Shown here: positions 1 through 5,329 of the stretch, piece after piece | Layout of the letters: the number at the start of each line of letters is the position of its first letter | Position numbering within the stretch: position 1 is the stretch's first letter | Source: an uncultured Eubacteriales bacterium | GTDB lineage: Bacteria; Bacillota; Clostridia; Oscillospirales; CAG-272 | NCBI GenBank assembly: GCA_900547725.1 | Contig: URHR01000062.1 | Location: forward strand, 1 to 10,768 | Length of the DNA: 10,768 bases | Direction: 5' to 3' | The notes under the pieces: generated by a model | The model's input: only the letters and a program-made list of their open reading frames with translations | The model's database searches: none | Told to the model about the DNA's origin: nothing | Translations under genes and position numbers: made by a program

Positions 1-162
1 TCTCTCCCTCCAAACCTCCCTCTCTCACCGAGAACTTCCCCCAAGAGCACCCGCCTTTGCAGAGTGAAGATTTGTTTCGCTTTGTTTGGGGCGGGTGTTC
101 TTGGGGGAAGCTTTTTGTTGGTTTGGGAGGTGCAGACTTGTGGCGGGGTGCGGCTATCGCAC
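1..162. repeat. Long hairpin intergenic repeat, copy 1 (5' end cut by window)
   Basis: A long imperfect palindrome. Left arm 35-55 pairs with right arm 90-110 over 21 bp with one G.T wobble (47 against 99). The apical part (59-83) contains a small inner stem, 64-68 with 76-80. Outer stretches rich in CCTCCC (12-20) and GGGAGG (125-130) can extend the pairing. A second small hairpin lies at 148-152/158-162 with a 5-nt loop. The same architecture recurs at 4573-4770, with 22 of 25 bases identical in the apical region but different arm sequences that still pair. No open frame of note lies inside. It resembles REP/MITE-like palindromic repeats or a structured RNA; no mobility gene is visible. Confidence 0.75.
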
Positions 163-214
163 TTGTTTTGCGGCAGGCGGAATCTCGGCACACGAGTCAG
201 GCATAATATTATCA

Positions 215-376
215 GTCAGCAACTAACCTGAACCATTTCTATCCGGTAGCGGAGAGAGGCGTAAGCCGTGCCAATCCCGCTGGACGGGATTGGGCTCGGA
301 GCAGCCGGAAATAGCAGCACGGAATATGGCTACATCAGAATCTGCACAATAAAAAGAAAGGGGCAAAAATCCCCTT
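215..376 (+). ncRNA. Candidate structured RNA upstream of tgt (class not recognised)
   Basis: This non-coding stretch shows nested complementarity. GTAGC at 246-250 can pair with GCTAC at 329-333, and CCGTG at 266-270 with CACGG at 318-322. Inside these lies a perfect 9-bp hairpin (271-279 with 285-293, 5-nt loop), followed by a short stem 294-296/303-305, giving a plausible multi-branch junction. An alternative small hairpin GGC-GTAA-GCC (258-267) has a GNRA-type loop. A short hairpin at 358-363/371-376 closes the region but has no T-run, so it is a poor terminator. A TATAAT-like CATAAT (202-207) lies just upstream without a good -35. I compared it by eye with preQ1, cobalamin, TPP, SAM, FMN, glycine, SRP and tmRNA hallmarks and saw no match. 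It may be a cis-regulatory leader of tgt or an independent small RNA. Confidence 0.35.
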
Positions 377-395
377 AGTTGAAGTTCTTGAAAGT

Positions 396-425
396 CTTGA
401 AAACTTCTTTTAAGAAGTTTTCAAG
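396..425. repeat. Perfect palindrome with 14-bp arms in tgt upstream region
   Basis: Arm 396-409 is the exact reverse complement of 412-425, with only TT at the centre. It is AT-rich and ends 58 bp before the tgt start codon. It could be a terminator-like hairpin of an upstream transcript, a regulatory hairpin in the tgt leader, or a dimeric operator; nothing in the sequence decides between these. It sits directly against the short hairpin repeat at 427-454. Confidence 0.7.
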
Positions 426-426
426 T

Positions 427-454
427 AGGGTTCGGGGCAAAGCCCCGAGGTCTT
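427..454. repeat. Short hairpin repeat, copy A
   Basis: Stem 432-438 pairs with 442-448 around an AAA loop, flanked by AGGGT on the left and GGTCTT on the right. The reverse complement of 10740-10767 matches it at 23 of 28 bases. All five differences are either in the loop or form two compensatory base-pair swaps. An exact tandem 10-bp duplication, GGTCTTATTC, follows at 449-458 and 459-468. Confidence 0.7.
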
Positions 455-483
455 ATTCGGTCTTATTCATAGAAAGGAAAACC

Positions 484-1629
484 ATGCAAAAAGAATTTGA
501 ACTGCTGAAGAAGGACGGGAGAGCGAGACGAGGCGTTTTGCATACCGTCCACGGAGATATCCAGACACCCGTGTTTATGAACGTCGGGACCTGCGCCGCA
601 ATCAAAGGCGGCGTGGATACGATGGAATTGCGGGAGATCGGCTGTCAGGTCGAACTGTCCAATACCTACCACCTCCATGTCAGACCGGGCGACGACCTTA
701 TTTACGATATGGGGGGACTCCATAAATTCATGAACTGGGATCGCCCCATCCTCACCGATAGCGGCGGGTTTCAGGTCTTTTCCCTCGCAAGACTGCGGAA
801 AATCAAGGAGGAGGGGGTCTACTTCCAGTCCCATATCGACGGCAAGCGCATCTTCATGGGGCCTGAAGAAAGTATGCAGATCCAGTCGCACCTCGCGTCC
901 ACCATCGCCATGGCGTTCGACGAGTGCATCGAGAACCCGTCCCCGTATCAGTACGTCGAGGACAGCATCGCGCGTACCTACCGTTGGCTGGTGCGCTGTA
1001 AGGCGGAAATGGCAAGACTGAATTCCATGGATTCCACCATCAACCGCCACCAGATGCTGTTCGGAATCAATCAGGGCGGAACTTATGAGGATCTGCGTAT
1101 CCGTCATATGCAGCAGATCGCGGAACTGGACTGCAACGGTTACGCCATCGGCGGTCTGGCGGTCGGCGAGGAAACCGAGGAGATGTACCGCATCATCGAC
1201 GCGGTAGAACCGTATATGCCCGCCGATAAGCCGCGCTACCTGATGGGGGTCGGCACACCGTGCAACATTCTCGAGGCGGTTCACCTCGGCGTGGACTTCT
1301 TCGACTGCGTAATGCCCGGGCGGAATGCGCGGCACGGCAATCTCTTCACATGGCACGGAAAAATCAACCTGTTCAACGAGAAATACGCGCGCGACGGTCG
1401 CCCCGTGGACGAGGGTTGCGGCTGTCCCGCCTGCCGCAACTACAGCCGCTCGTATATCCGCCACCTGCTCAAAGCGAAGGAGTCGGTCGGAATGCACTTG
1501 GCGGTGGTTCACAACCTGTATTTCTATAACGAGCTGACCGCGAAAATCCGCGAGGCGTTGGACGGCGGCTATTTCGAGGCGTTCTATCAGAAGTACCGCA
1601 ACATCCTCGGCGAACGGGTGGAGGACTGA
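484..1629 (+). CDS. tgt: tRNA-guanine transglycosylase (queuine/preQ1 tRNA-ribosyltransferase)
   Basis: Exchanges guanine 34 in GUN-anticodon tRNAs for preQ1, the bacterial base-exchange step of queuosine synthesis, in the cytoplasm. The 381-aa product has the usual bacterial length. Visible family hallmarks are LTDSGGFQVFSL with general acid/base Asp92, MAFDEC with Asp146, the INQGG loop (195-199), GGLAVGE (223-229), and nucleophile Asp274 in FFDCVMPGRNARHG. The zinc site is Cys312, Cys314, Cys317 and His343 (C-x-C-x2-C...HN). The ATG at 484 is chosen because AAAGGA (473-478) precedes it and the family homology begins right there. The frame stays open upstream to a TTG at 379, but that part is translated palindrome and hairpin repeat and should not be coding. 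No other queuosine gene is in the window. The 3' end converges on the serine hydrolase gene. Confidence 0.97.
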   Translation: MQKEFELLKKDGRARRGVLHTVHGDIQTPVFMNVGTCAAIKGGVDTMELREIGCQVELSNTYHLHVRPGDDLIYDMGGLHKFMNWDRPILTDSGGFQVFSLARLRKIKEEGVYFQSHIDGKRIFMGPEESMQIQSHLASTIAMAFDECIENPSPYQYVEDSIARTYRWLVRCKAEMARLNSMDSTINRHQMLFGINQGGTYEDLRIRHMQQIAELDCNGYAIGGLAVGEETEEMYRIIDAVEPYMPADKPRYLMGVGTPCNILEAVHLGVDFFDCVMPGRNARHGNLFTWHGKINLFNEKYARDGRPVDEGCGCPACRNYSRSYIRHLLKAKESVGMHLAVVHNLYFYNELTAKIREALDGGYFEAFYQKYRNILGERVED

Positions 1630-1683
1630 GCACCCGCAAGTACCTGCCGCAAGCGGATGATATGCAGCCGTTTACGTAATAGG

Positions 1684-1714
1684 AAAAAGGAAGCCCGTTC
1701 AGGGCTTCCTTTTT
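1684..1714. terminator. Bidirectional intrinsic terminator between tgt and serine hydrolase gene
   Basis: Perfect 13-bp arms, 1684-1696 and 1702-1714, with a 5-nt loop. The stem has a GC core (GGAAGCCC/GGGCTTCC) and ends in A5 on one side and T5 on the other, so it gives a hairpin plus U-tract in both directions. It lies 55 nt after the tgt stop and 25 nt from the stop of the convergent gene. Confidence 0.9.
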
Positions 1715-1738
1715 ATGCGCTCCGGCGGCGGTGCGCAA

Positions 1739-2875
1739 TTATTTTTCGTCGAGCATTTCAAACACGAGATTCCGCAGGACGGGATGCAGAACGGTGGGGG
1801 CGATGGTGCAGTTGGCAACCTGCGTGCCGAAATAGAGCGCCGTGTGGGTCTTGCGGTCGACCATGGTGAACGCCGCCTGTGCGCCGTCCCAACCGAATTC
1901 GCCGATCGACGAGCGCGAGAGCGAACGCACGGGATTGACGTGCACCCGCCCGCAAAGTCCCCAACCGTAACCGAAGAGCCGTCCCGCCACAAAATCCTTC
2001 CATGCTGCAGGGCAGAGGCGGTTGACCTCCATTTCGGCAATGGTCTCTGGATTCAGAAGCACATAGCCGTTGGGGGATGTGCCGTCGCAGGCAAGCGTTG
2101 TGACAACCTTGATGTAGTCGTCCACCTTGGTGAACAGTCCCGCTCCGCCGCTGTCGTAGTCAGGCGTGAGCGCGTAGCGCCCGTTTCCGATGGCAATCGG
2201 CTTGATAGAGCCGTCCGCGTTGTTGTACTCAAACGCCTGCGCAAAGCGGGGGAGCTGTTCCGCCGTGGGGCGGAAGCCCGTGTCGGTCATGCCGAGCGGC
2301 TCGAACATCAGTTCGCGCAGGTAGTCGGAAAATTTCATTTCCGTGATGACTTCAACGACTGCCGCGAGCACATCGTGGCAAAGACTGTACTGGTAGTGCG
2401 TTCCCGGCTCAAACCAGAGCGGTCTGCTTGCCATGGCGGAGCAGAGGCTCACCGTGTCGGTGTGTCCCGCCGCGATCGCGTTTGTAATTTCGGGTGCGTT
2501 CAGGTCGTAATCCATGCCGCCCGTCATCGTGAACAGGTGGACAATGCGCATCGGCTCGGTGGCAGGGACGATTGTTCCGTCCTTCTGCCGCACGGTCAGC
2601 GAACCGAAAGCGGGGAGGTAGTCCGAAACCTTGTCGGTCAGCTTCAGCCGACCTTCCTCAACCAGCCGCATTGCCGCAGTGCAGGTGATGACCTTGGTTG
2701 CCGAAAAAATCCACCACAGGGTGTCGTGATCCACGGGGCGCTTCATCTCTGCGTCCGAATAGCCGACCGTGCGGCGGTAGACCTCGCGCCCGTTCCGCGT
2801 GACCGAAAGGTCGCACCCCGGAAGCCCACGCAGGGGCATTTCGTCCAGAAACCGATCCAATTTATCTGTGTTCAT
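1739..2875 (-). CDS. Beta-lactamase-fold serine hydrolase (class C/esterase type, PF00144-like)
   Basis: A 378-aa member of the serine beta-lactamase-related family, which includes class C beta-lactamases, DD-peptidases and esterases such as EstB. The nucleophile motif S-x-x-K is Ser58-Ala-Thr-Lys61 in FSATKV. The second motif is Tyr163-Ser-Leu, where true class C enzymes have Y-x-N. GEFGWDGA (325-332) is the late Gly-rich segment that replaces KTG in esterase-like members. No signal peptide or membrane segment is seen at the N-terminus, so a cytoplasmic hydrolase or esterase is more likely than a secreted beta-lactamase. The start at 2875 places GAGG seven bases upstream; an in-frame ATG at 2881 is also possible. 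It is a monocistronic gene with its own promoter, divergent from prfB. The substrate cannot be told from sequence. Confidence 0.88.
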   Translation of the reverse strand: MNTDKLDRFLDEMPLRGLPGCDLSVTRNGREVYRRTVGYSDAEMKRPVDHDTLWWIFSATKVITCTAAMRLVEEGRLKLTDKVSDYLPAFGSLTVRQKDGTIVPATEPMRIVHLFTMTGGMDYDLNAPEITNAIAAGHTDTVSLCSAMASRPLWFEPGTHYQYSLCHDVLAAVVEVITEMKFSDYLRELMFEPLGMTDTGFRPTAEQLPRFAQAFEYNNADGSIKPIAIGNGRYALTPDYDSGGAGLFTKVDDYIKVVTTLACDGTSPNGYVLLNPETIAEMEVNRLCPAAWKDFVAGRLFGYGWGLCGRVHVNPVRSLSRSSIGEFGWDGAQAAFTMVDRKTHTALYFGTQVANCTIAPTVLHPVLRNLVFEMLDEK

Positions 2876-2906
2876 TCCCATACCTCGCCTTAAAAAAACT
2901 GCTTTT

Positions 2907-2935
2907 ATTATAGCACGACGGCGCGGTAAAATCAA
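2907..2935 (-). promoter_or_regulatory. Sigma-70-type promoter for the serine hydrolase gene
   Basis: On the minus strand, TATAAT (plus coordinates 2907-2912) is preceded by TTGATT (2930-2935) with a 17-bp spacer. The -10 is a perfect match and the -35 matches 4 of 6. It lies about 30 bp upstream of the start codon. Confidence 0.7.
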
Positions 2936-2975
2936 CCGTTTTTTTGCTTTTTCCGAAAAAAATTGTCCGAACCCC

Positions 2976-3004
2976 TTGCAAGAACAGCATTTGCATGGTA
3001 TAAT
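2976..3004 (+). promoter_or_regulatory. Sigma-70-type promoter for prfB
   Basis: TTGCAA (2976-2981), a 17-bp spacer, then TATAAT (2999-3004): 5 of 6 and 6 of 6 matches to consensus with ideal spacing. The expected transcription start is near 3011, leaving a leader of about 60 nt before the prfB start. It is divergent from the serine hydrolase promoter and about 40 bp away from it. Confidence 0.85.
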
Positions 3005-3072
3005 ATAGAGTAGATAAGAACGACTACCGGAAAAAACGCCGCGGGCAAACGCCGTGGGCGTGGGAGGGAAAC

Positions 3073-4182
3073 TTGATCGTTGCATTAGAGAATGCGAAAT
3101 ATGAACTGATCGGCATGCGGGACGACGTGAAGGAGTTGGGGCTGGCGCTCCGCATCGAGGAAACAAAGGCGAACCTGCGGGATCTCGAGGCGCAGACTGC
3201 AGACCCCGCGTTCTGGAACAATACGGAAAACTCCTCCAAGGTGCTCCAGACCATCAAGCAGTCGCAGGATAAGGTGCAGGGCTACGAGCAGCTGTGCCAC
3301 CGGCTGGAGGACGCGATCGCTCTGGCGGAAATGGCGATTGAAGAGAACGACGAAGGGTCGGTTGAAGAGGTTCAGAGCGAACTGGAGGCAATCAAAGCCG
3401 AGGAGGAACACAAGCGGATTGAAGTGTTGCTCTCGGGCGAATACGACAAGAGCAACGCCATCGTGTCCTTCCACCCGGGCGCGGGCGGAACAGAGGCGCA
3501 GGACTGGGCGCAGATGCTCTACCGCATGATTACGCGGTGGGCGGAGAAGAACGGTTTTCAGGTCAAGCTGACCGATTGGCTGGACGGCGACGGCGCAGGC
3601 ATCAAGAGCGCGACGATCATGGTGGTCGGCGTGAACGCTTACGGGTATCTCAAGAGCGAAAACGGCGTGCACCGCCTTGTGCGGGTTTCTCCGTTCGACG
3701 CAAACGGGCGGCGGCAGACTTCCTTTGCATCAATCGAGGTCATGCCCGAATTTGAGGACGTTGACAAGGTGGTCATCCGCGACGAGGATATCGAGGTTAC
3801 CGCGCACCGTTCAAGCGGCGCGGGCGGACAGCACATCAACAAGACCGACTCGGCAATCCGCATTGTGCACAAGCCGACGGGCATTGTGGTCGGTTGCCAG
3901 ACCGAGCGGAGTCAGCTCCAGAACAAAGAGACCGCGCTCCATATGCTCAAAGCCAAGCTGATGGAAATCAAGTTGCAGGAACGTCTGGACACGATCGAGG
4001 ATATTCAGGGCAACAAGGCGAACATCGAATGGGGTTCGCAGATCCGCTCGTATGTATTCATGCCCTACACGTTGGTCAAGGACACGCGAACCGGCTACGA
4101 GACGGGCAACATTCAGGCGGTTATGGACGGCGATCTGGACGGTTTTATCAATGCCTATCTCAAGATGACCGCCGCAAAATAA
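3073..4182 (+). CDS. prfB: Peptide chain release factor 2
   Basis: Class I release factor that recognises UGA and UAA in the ribosomal A site and triggers peptidyl-tRNA hydrolysis. The 369-aa product carries the RF2-specific recognition tripeptide Ser206-Pro-Phe208 (RF1 would have PxT) and the catalytic Gly251-Gly-Gln253 in SSGAGGQHINKTDSA. The TTG start at 3073 has GGGAGGG just upstream (3062-3068), and the protein begins with the expected N-terminal helical domain. In many bacteria RF2 needs a +1 frameshift near codon 25 (CUU UGA). Here the frame is continuous through LGLALRIEETKANL with no in-frame UGA, so RF2 is not autoregulated that way. The 118-aa membrane protein gene follows after 29 nt and is probably co-transcribed. 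Confidence 0.97.
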   Translation: MIVALENAKYELIGMRDDVKELGLALRIEETKANLRDLEAQTADPAFWNNTENSSKVLQTIKQSQDKVQGYEQLCHRLEDAIALAEMAIEENDEGSVEEVQSELEAIKAEEEHKRIEVLLSGEYDKSNAIVSFHPGAGGTEAQDWAQMLYRMITRWAEKNGFQVKLTDWLDGDGAGIKSATIMVVGVNAYGYLKSENGVHRLVRVSPFDANGRRQTSFASIEVMPEFEDVDKVVIRDEDIEVTAHRSSGAGGQHINKTDSAIRIVHKPTGIVVGCQTERSQLQNKETALHMLKAKLMEIKLQERLDTIEDIQGNKANIEWGSQIRSYVFMPYTLVKDTRTGYETGNIQAVMDGDLDGFINAYLKMTAAK

Positions 4183-4211
4183 AAACGAAAAAATACATGG
4201 AGGATAACAAA

Positions 4212-4568
4212 ATGGAACACAACAAAAGCAGTCTCTTCACGTTGGTCGGCGCCGCCGTGCTGTTCAGCTCTCTTGTGACCGTGGTGGATTACTCCGTTCG
4301 CAAGAAGCGCGCGAAAACATCTTACGCCGCTGAGCTGATTGCGGGCACGGCAGGGTTGATCCTCGGAGCGGTATTGGTCGCAGAGCCGACTCAGCAGGCA
4401 AGACGCGCGTTGGCTAAGACCGATCTGATCGACGACGAGAGCGCCGCCGAGACCGAACAGCAGATCAAAGAGGATATGAATCTGTCGGTTGACCGCGGCA
4501 CGCAGCCGTCCACTCCCGTCAGAACGATTGAGGTCGACGACGAGACCTCGATTGAAGATTTTATTTAA
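4212..4568 (+). CDS. Small two-helix membrane protein of unknown function
   Basis: A 118-aa protein I do not recognise. Two hydrophobic segments (about residues 8-29 and 38-57) are separated by a short basic stretch around RKKRAK, followed by a polar, acidic tail ending VDDETSIEDFI. By the positive-inside rule the RKKR loop would be cytoplasmic, which would put both termini outside; this is a weak prediction for such a short protein. The start at 4212 has GGAGG at 4199-4203 with 8-nt spacing. An in-frame ATG at 4197 overlaps that Shine-Dalgarno and is less likely. It lies 29 nt downstream of prfB with no terminator between, so it is probably in the same transcript. Composition matches its neighbours, with no sign of transfer. 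Confidence 0.8.
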   Translation: MEHNKSSLFTLVGAAVLFSSLVTVVDYSVRKKRAKTSYAAELIAGTAGLILGAVLVAEPTQQARRALAKTDLIDDESAAETEQQIKEDMNLSVDRGTQPSTPVRTIEVDDETSIEDFI

Positions 4569-4572
4569 GACC

Positions 4573-4621
4573 TTGGAGGGAGAAGGAACCCCCTTTCGGA
4601 GGGGGTTCCTTCTCCCTCCAA
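4573..4621. terminator. 22-bp perfect stem-loop at the end of the prfB transcript
   Basis: Arm 4573-4594 is the exact complement of 4600-4621, with loop TTCGG, a UUCG-type loop. It begins five bases after the stop codon of the 118-aa gene. No T-run follows, so it may act as an RNA-stabilising 3' hairpin or a rho-independent-like block rather than a classical terminator. It adjoins the long hairpin repeat and may be part of it. The preceding AAGACCTTGG (4567-4576) is also found at 10740-10749, at the start of the short hairpin repeat. Confidence 0.65.
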
Positions 4622-4770
4622 ACCTCCCTCAACCTCCCCGAACTTCCCTCAAGACCCCGCCATTTACAGAGCGAAGATTTGATTCGCTTTTGTTGAATGG
4701 CGGGGTCTTGGGGGAAGTTTTTGCTGTTTTGGGGAGGTGCGAGGACGTTAAAGGGTGCGGCTTCGCGCAC
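4622..4770. repeat. Long hairpin intergenic repeat, copy 2
   Basis: Left arm 4641-4664 pairs with right arm 4696-4719 over 24 bp with a single T.G wobble (4649). The inner stem 4670-4675/4683-4688 sits in an apical region (4666-4690) that is 22/25 identical to copy 1. Outer ACCTCCCC (4632-4639) can pair with GGGGAGGT (4731-4738). A trailing hairpin 4755-4759/4766-4770 corresponds to 148-162 in copy 1, at nearly the same distance from the main arm (35 against 37 nt). The arms are two bases shorter on both sides than in copy 1, so pairing is kept. The repeat lies between two convergent transcription units. No open frame here looks real. Confidence 0.8.
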
Positions 4771-4803
4771 GTTTGGCGGGGGGAGGAGTGGCGGAACGTG
4801 CGT

Positions 4804-4832
4804 AAAAAAAGCCGCAGGAATTCCTGCGGGCT
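4804..4832 (-). terminator. Intrinsic terminator of the galK-like/rlmH operon
   Basis: Read on the minus strand, the inverted repeat 4821-4829/4812-4820 (CCGCAGGAA with its complement, abutting at an EcoRI-like GAATTC centre) is followed by seven T residues (complement of 4804-4810). It starts about 20 nt after the rlmH stop codon. This is a classical rho-independent terminator for the minus-strand operon. Confidence 0.88.
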
Positions 4833-4849
4833 TGTGGGGACACATGGGT

Positions 4850-5329
4850 TTATTTGTGGTATTTGCTTCCTGCGGAGATGCCGAGGGAGCGGTAGAGGGT
4901 TTCGAGGAGAAGCACGCGCATCAGTTGGTGGGGGAAGGTCAGTTTGGAGAAGGAGAGCCGCCCGTCGCAAGCCGCCTTGACCTCGGGTGCTAACCCGTAG
5001 GAAGAGCCGATGACAAAGCAGGCAGAACCGTGCGTTTGTCCGATTTGCTCCAGTCTTTCGGCAAGTTCTTCGGAAGAGAGCTGTTTCCCCTCCACGCAGA
5101 GTGCCACGCGATAGGCGCGGGGCGGCATAGCGGCAAGAATCTGCTTTCCTTCGGCGGAAAGCGCGGCGGCAATCTCACCCGGGGAGGGAGAATCGGAAAG
5201 CCGCGATTCGCGCAGGTTGACGGTTTGCAGGCGGCAGTACGCCTGCAGGCGCTTTTCATATTCCGCCACCGCCTCGCGCAGATAGTTCTCTTTCAATGTT
5301 CCGACCGTAATCAACGTCAGATTCAGCAT
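4850..5329 (-). CDS. rlmH: 23S rRNA (pseudouridine-1915-N3)-methyltransferase RlmH
   Basis: SPOUT-class methyltransferase that uses S-adenosylmethionine to make m3-pseudouridine at 1915 in helix 69 of 23S rRNA, acting on assembled 70S ribosomes. The 159-aa length is exactly typical. The N-terminus MLNLTLITVGTLKENYL, the SAM-binding segment FVIGSSYGL (106-113), and the C-terminal LTFPHQLMRVLLLETLYR plus terminal Tyr157-His-Lys are all family hallmarks of the trefoil-knot fold. The start at 5329 has GGGAGG nine bases upstream, and its ATG overlaps the TGA of the upstream MBL hydrolase by 7 nt (ATGCTGA), suggesting translational coupling. It is the last gene of the operon, followed by a strong terminator. 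No anomaly was seen. Confidence 0.97.
   Translation of the reverse strand: MLNLTLITVGTLKENYLREAVAEYEKRLQAYCRLQTVNLRESRLSDSPSPGEIAAALSAEGKQILAAMPPRAYRVALCVEGKQLSSEELAERLEQIGQTHGSACFVIGSSYGLAPEVKAACDGRLSFSKLTFPHQLMRVLLLETLYRSLGISAGSKYHK

Noticed and set aside
215..376. preQ1, cobalamin or TPP riboswitch, or SRP RNA, upstream of tgt
   Set aside because: The diagnostic core sequences of these classes are not present on either strand; only generic stems are visible.
379..483. In-frame 35-residue N-terminal extension of Tgt from a TTG at 379
   Set aside because: It translates the palindrome and the short hairpin repeat, has no good ribosome binding site at 379, and Tgt homology starts at the ATG at 484, which has AAAGGA upstream.
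463..1512. Long open frame (349 codons) on the minus strand opposite tgt
   Set aside because: It is antisense to a fully conserved enzyme; its open state follows from the GC-rich codon usage of tgt. No motif was recognised.
1715..2893. 392-codon plus-strand frame opposite the serine hydrolase
   Set aside because: Shadow of the real gene; arginine- and valine-rich product without motifs, and it runs through the terminator and into the promoter region.
3130..3180. Programmed +1 frameshift site in prfB
   Set aside because: No in-frame UGA and no CUUUGA slippery sequence; the reading frame is continuous.
4489..4993. Several short frames on both strands across the long hairpin repeat
   Set aside because: They are translations of palindromic repeat arms with no start signals, and they overlap the terminator of the minus-strand operon.
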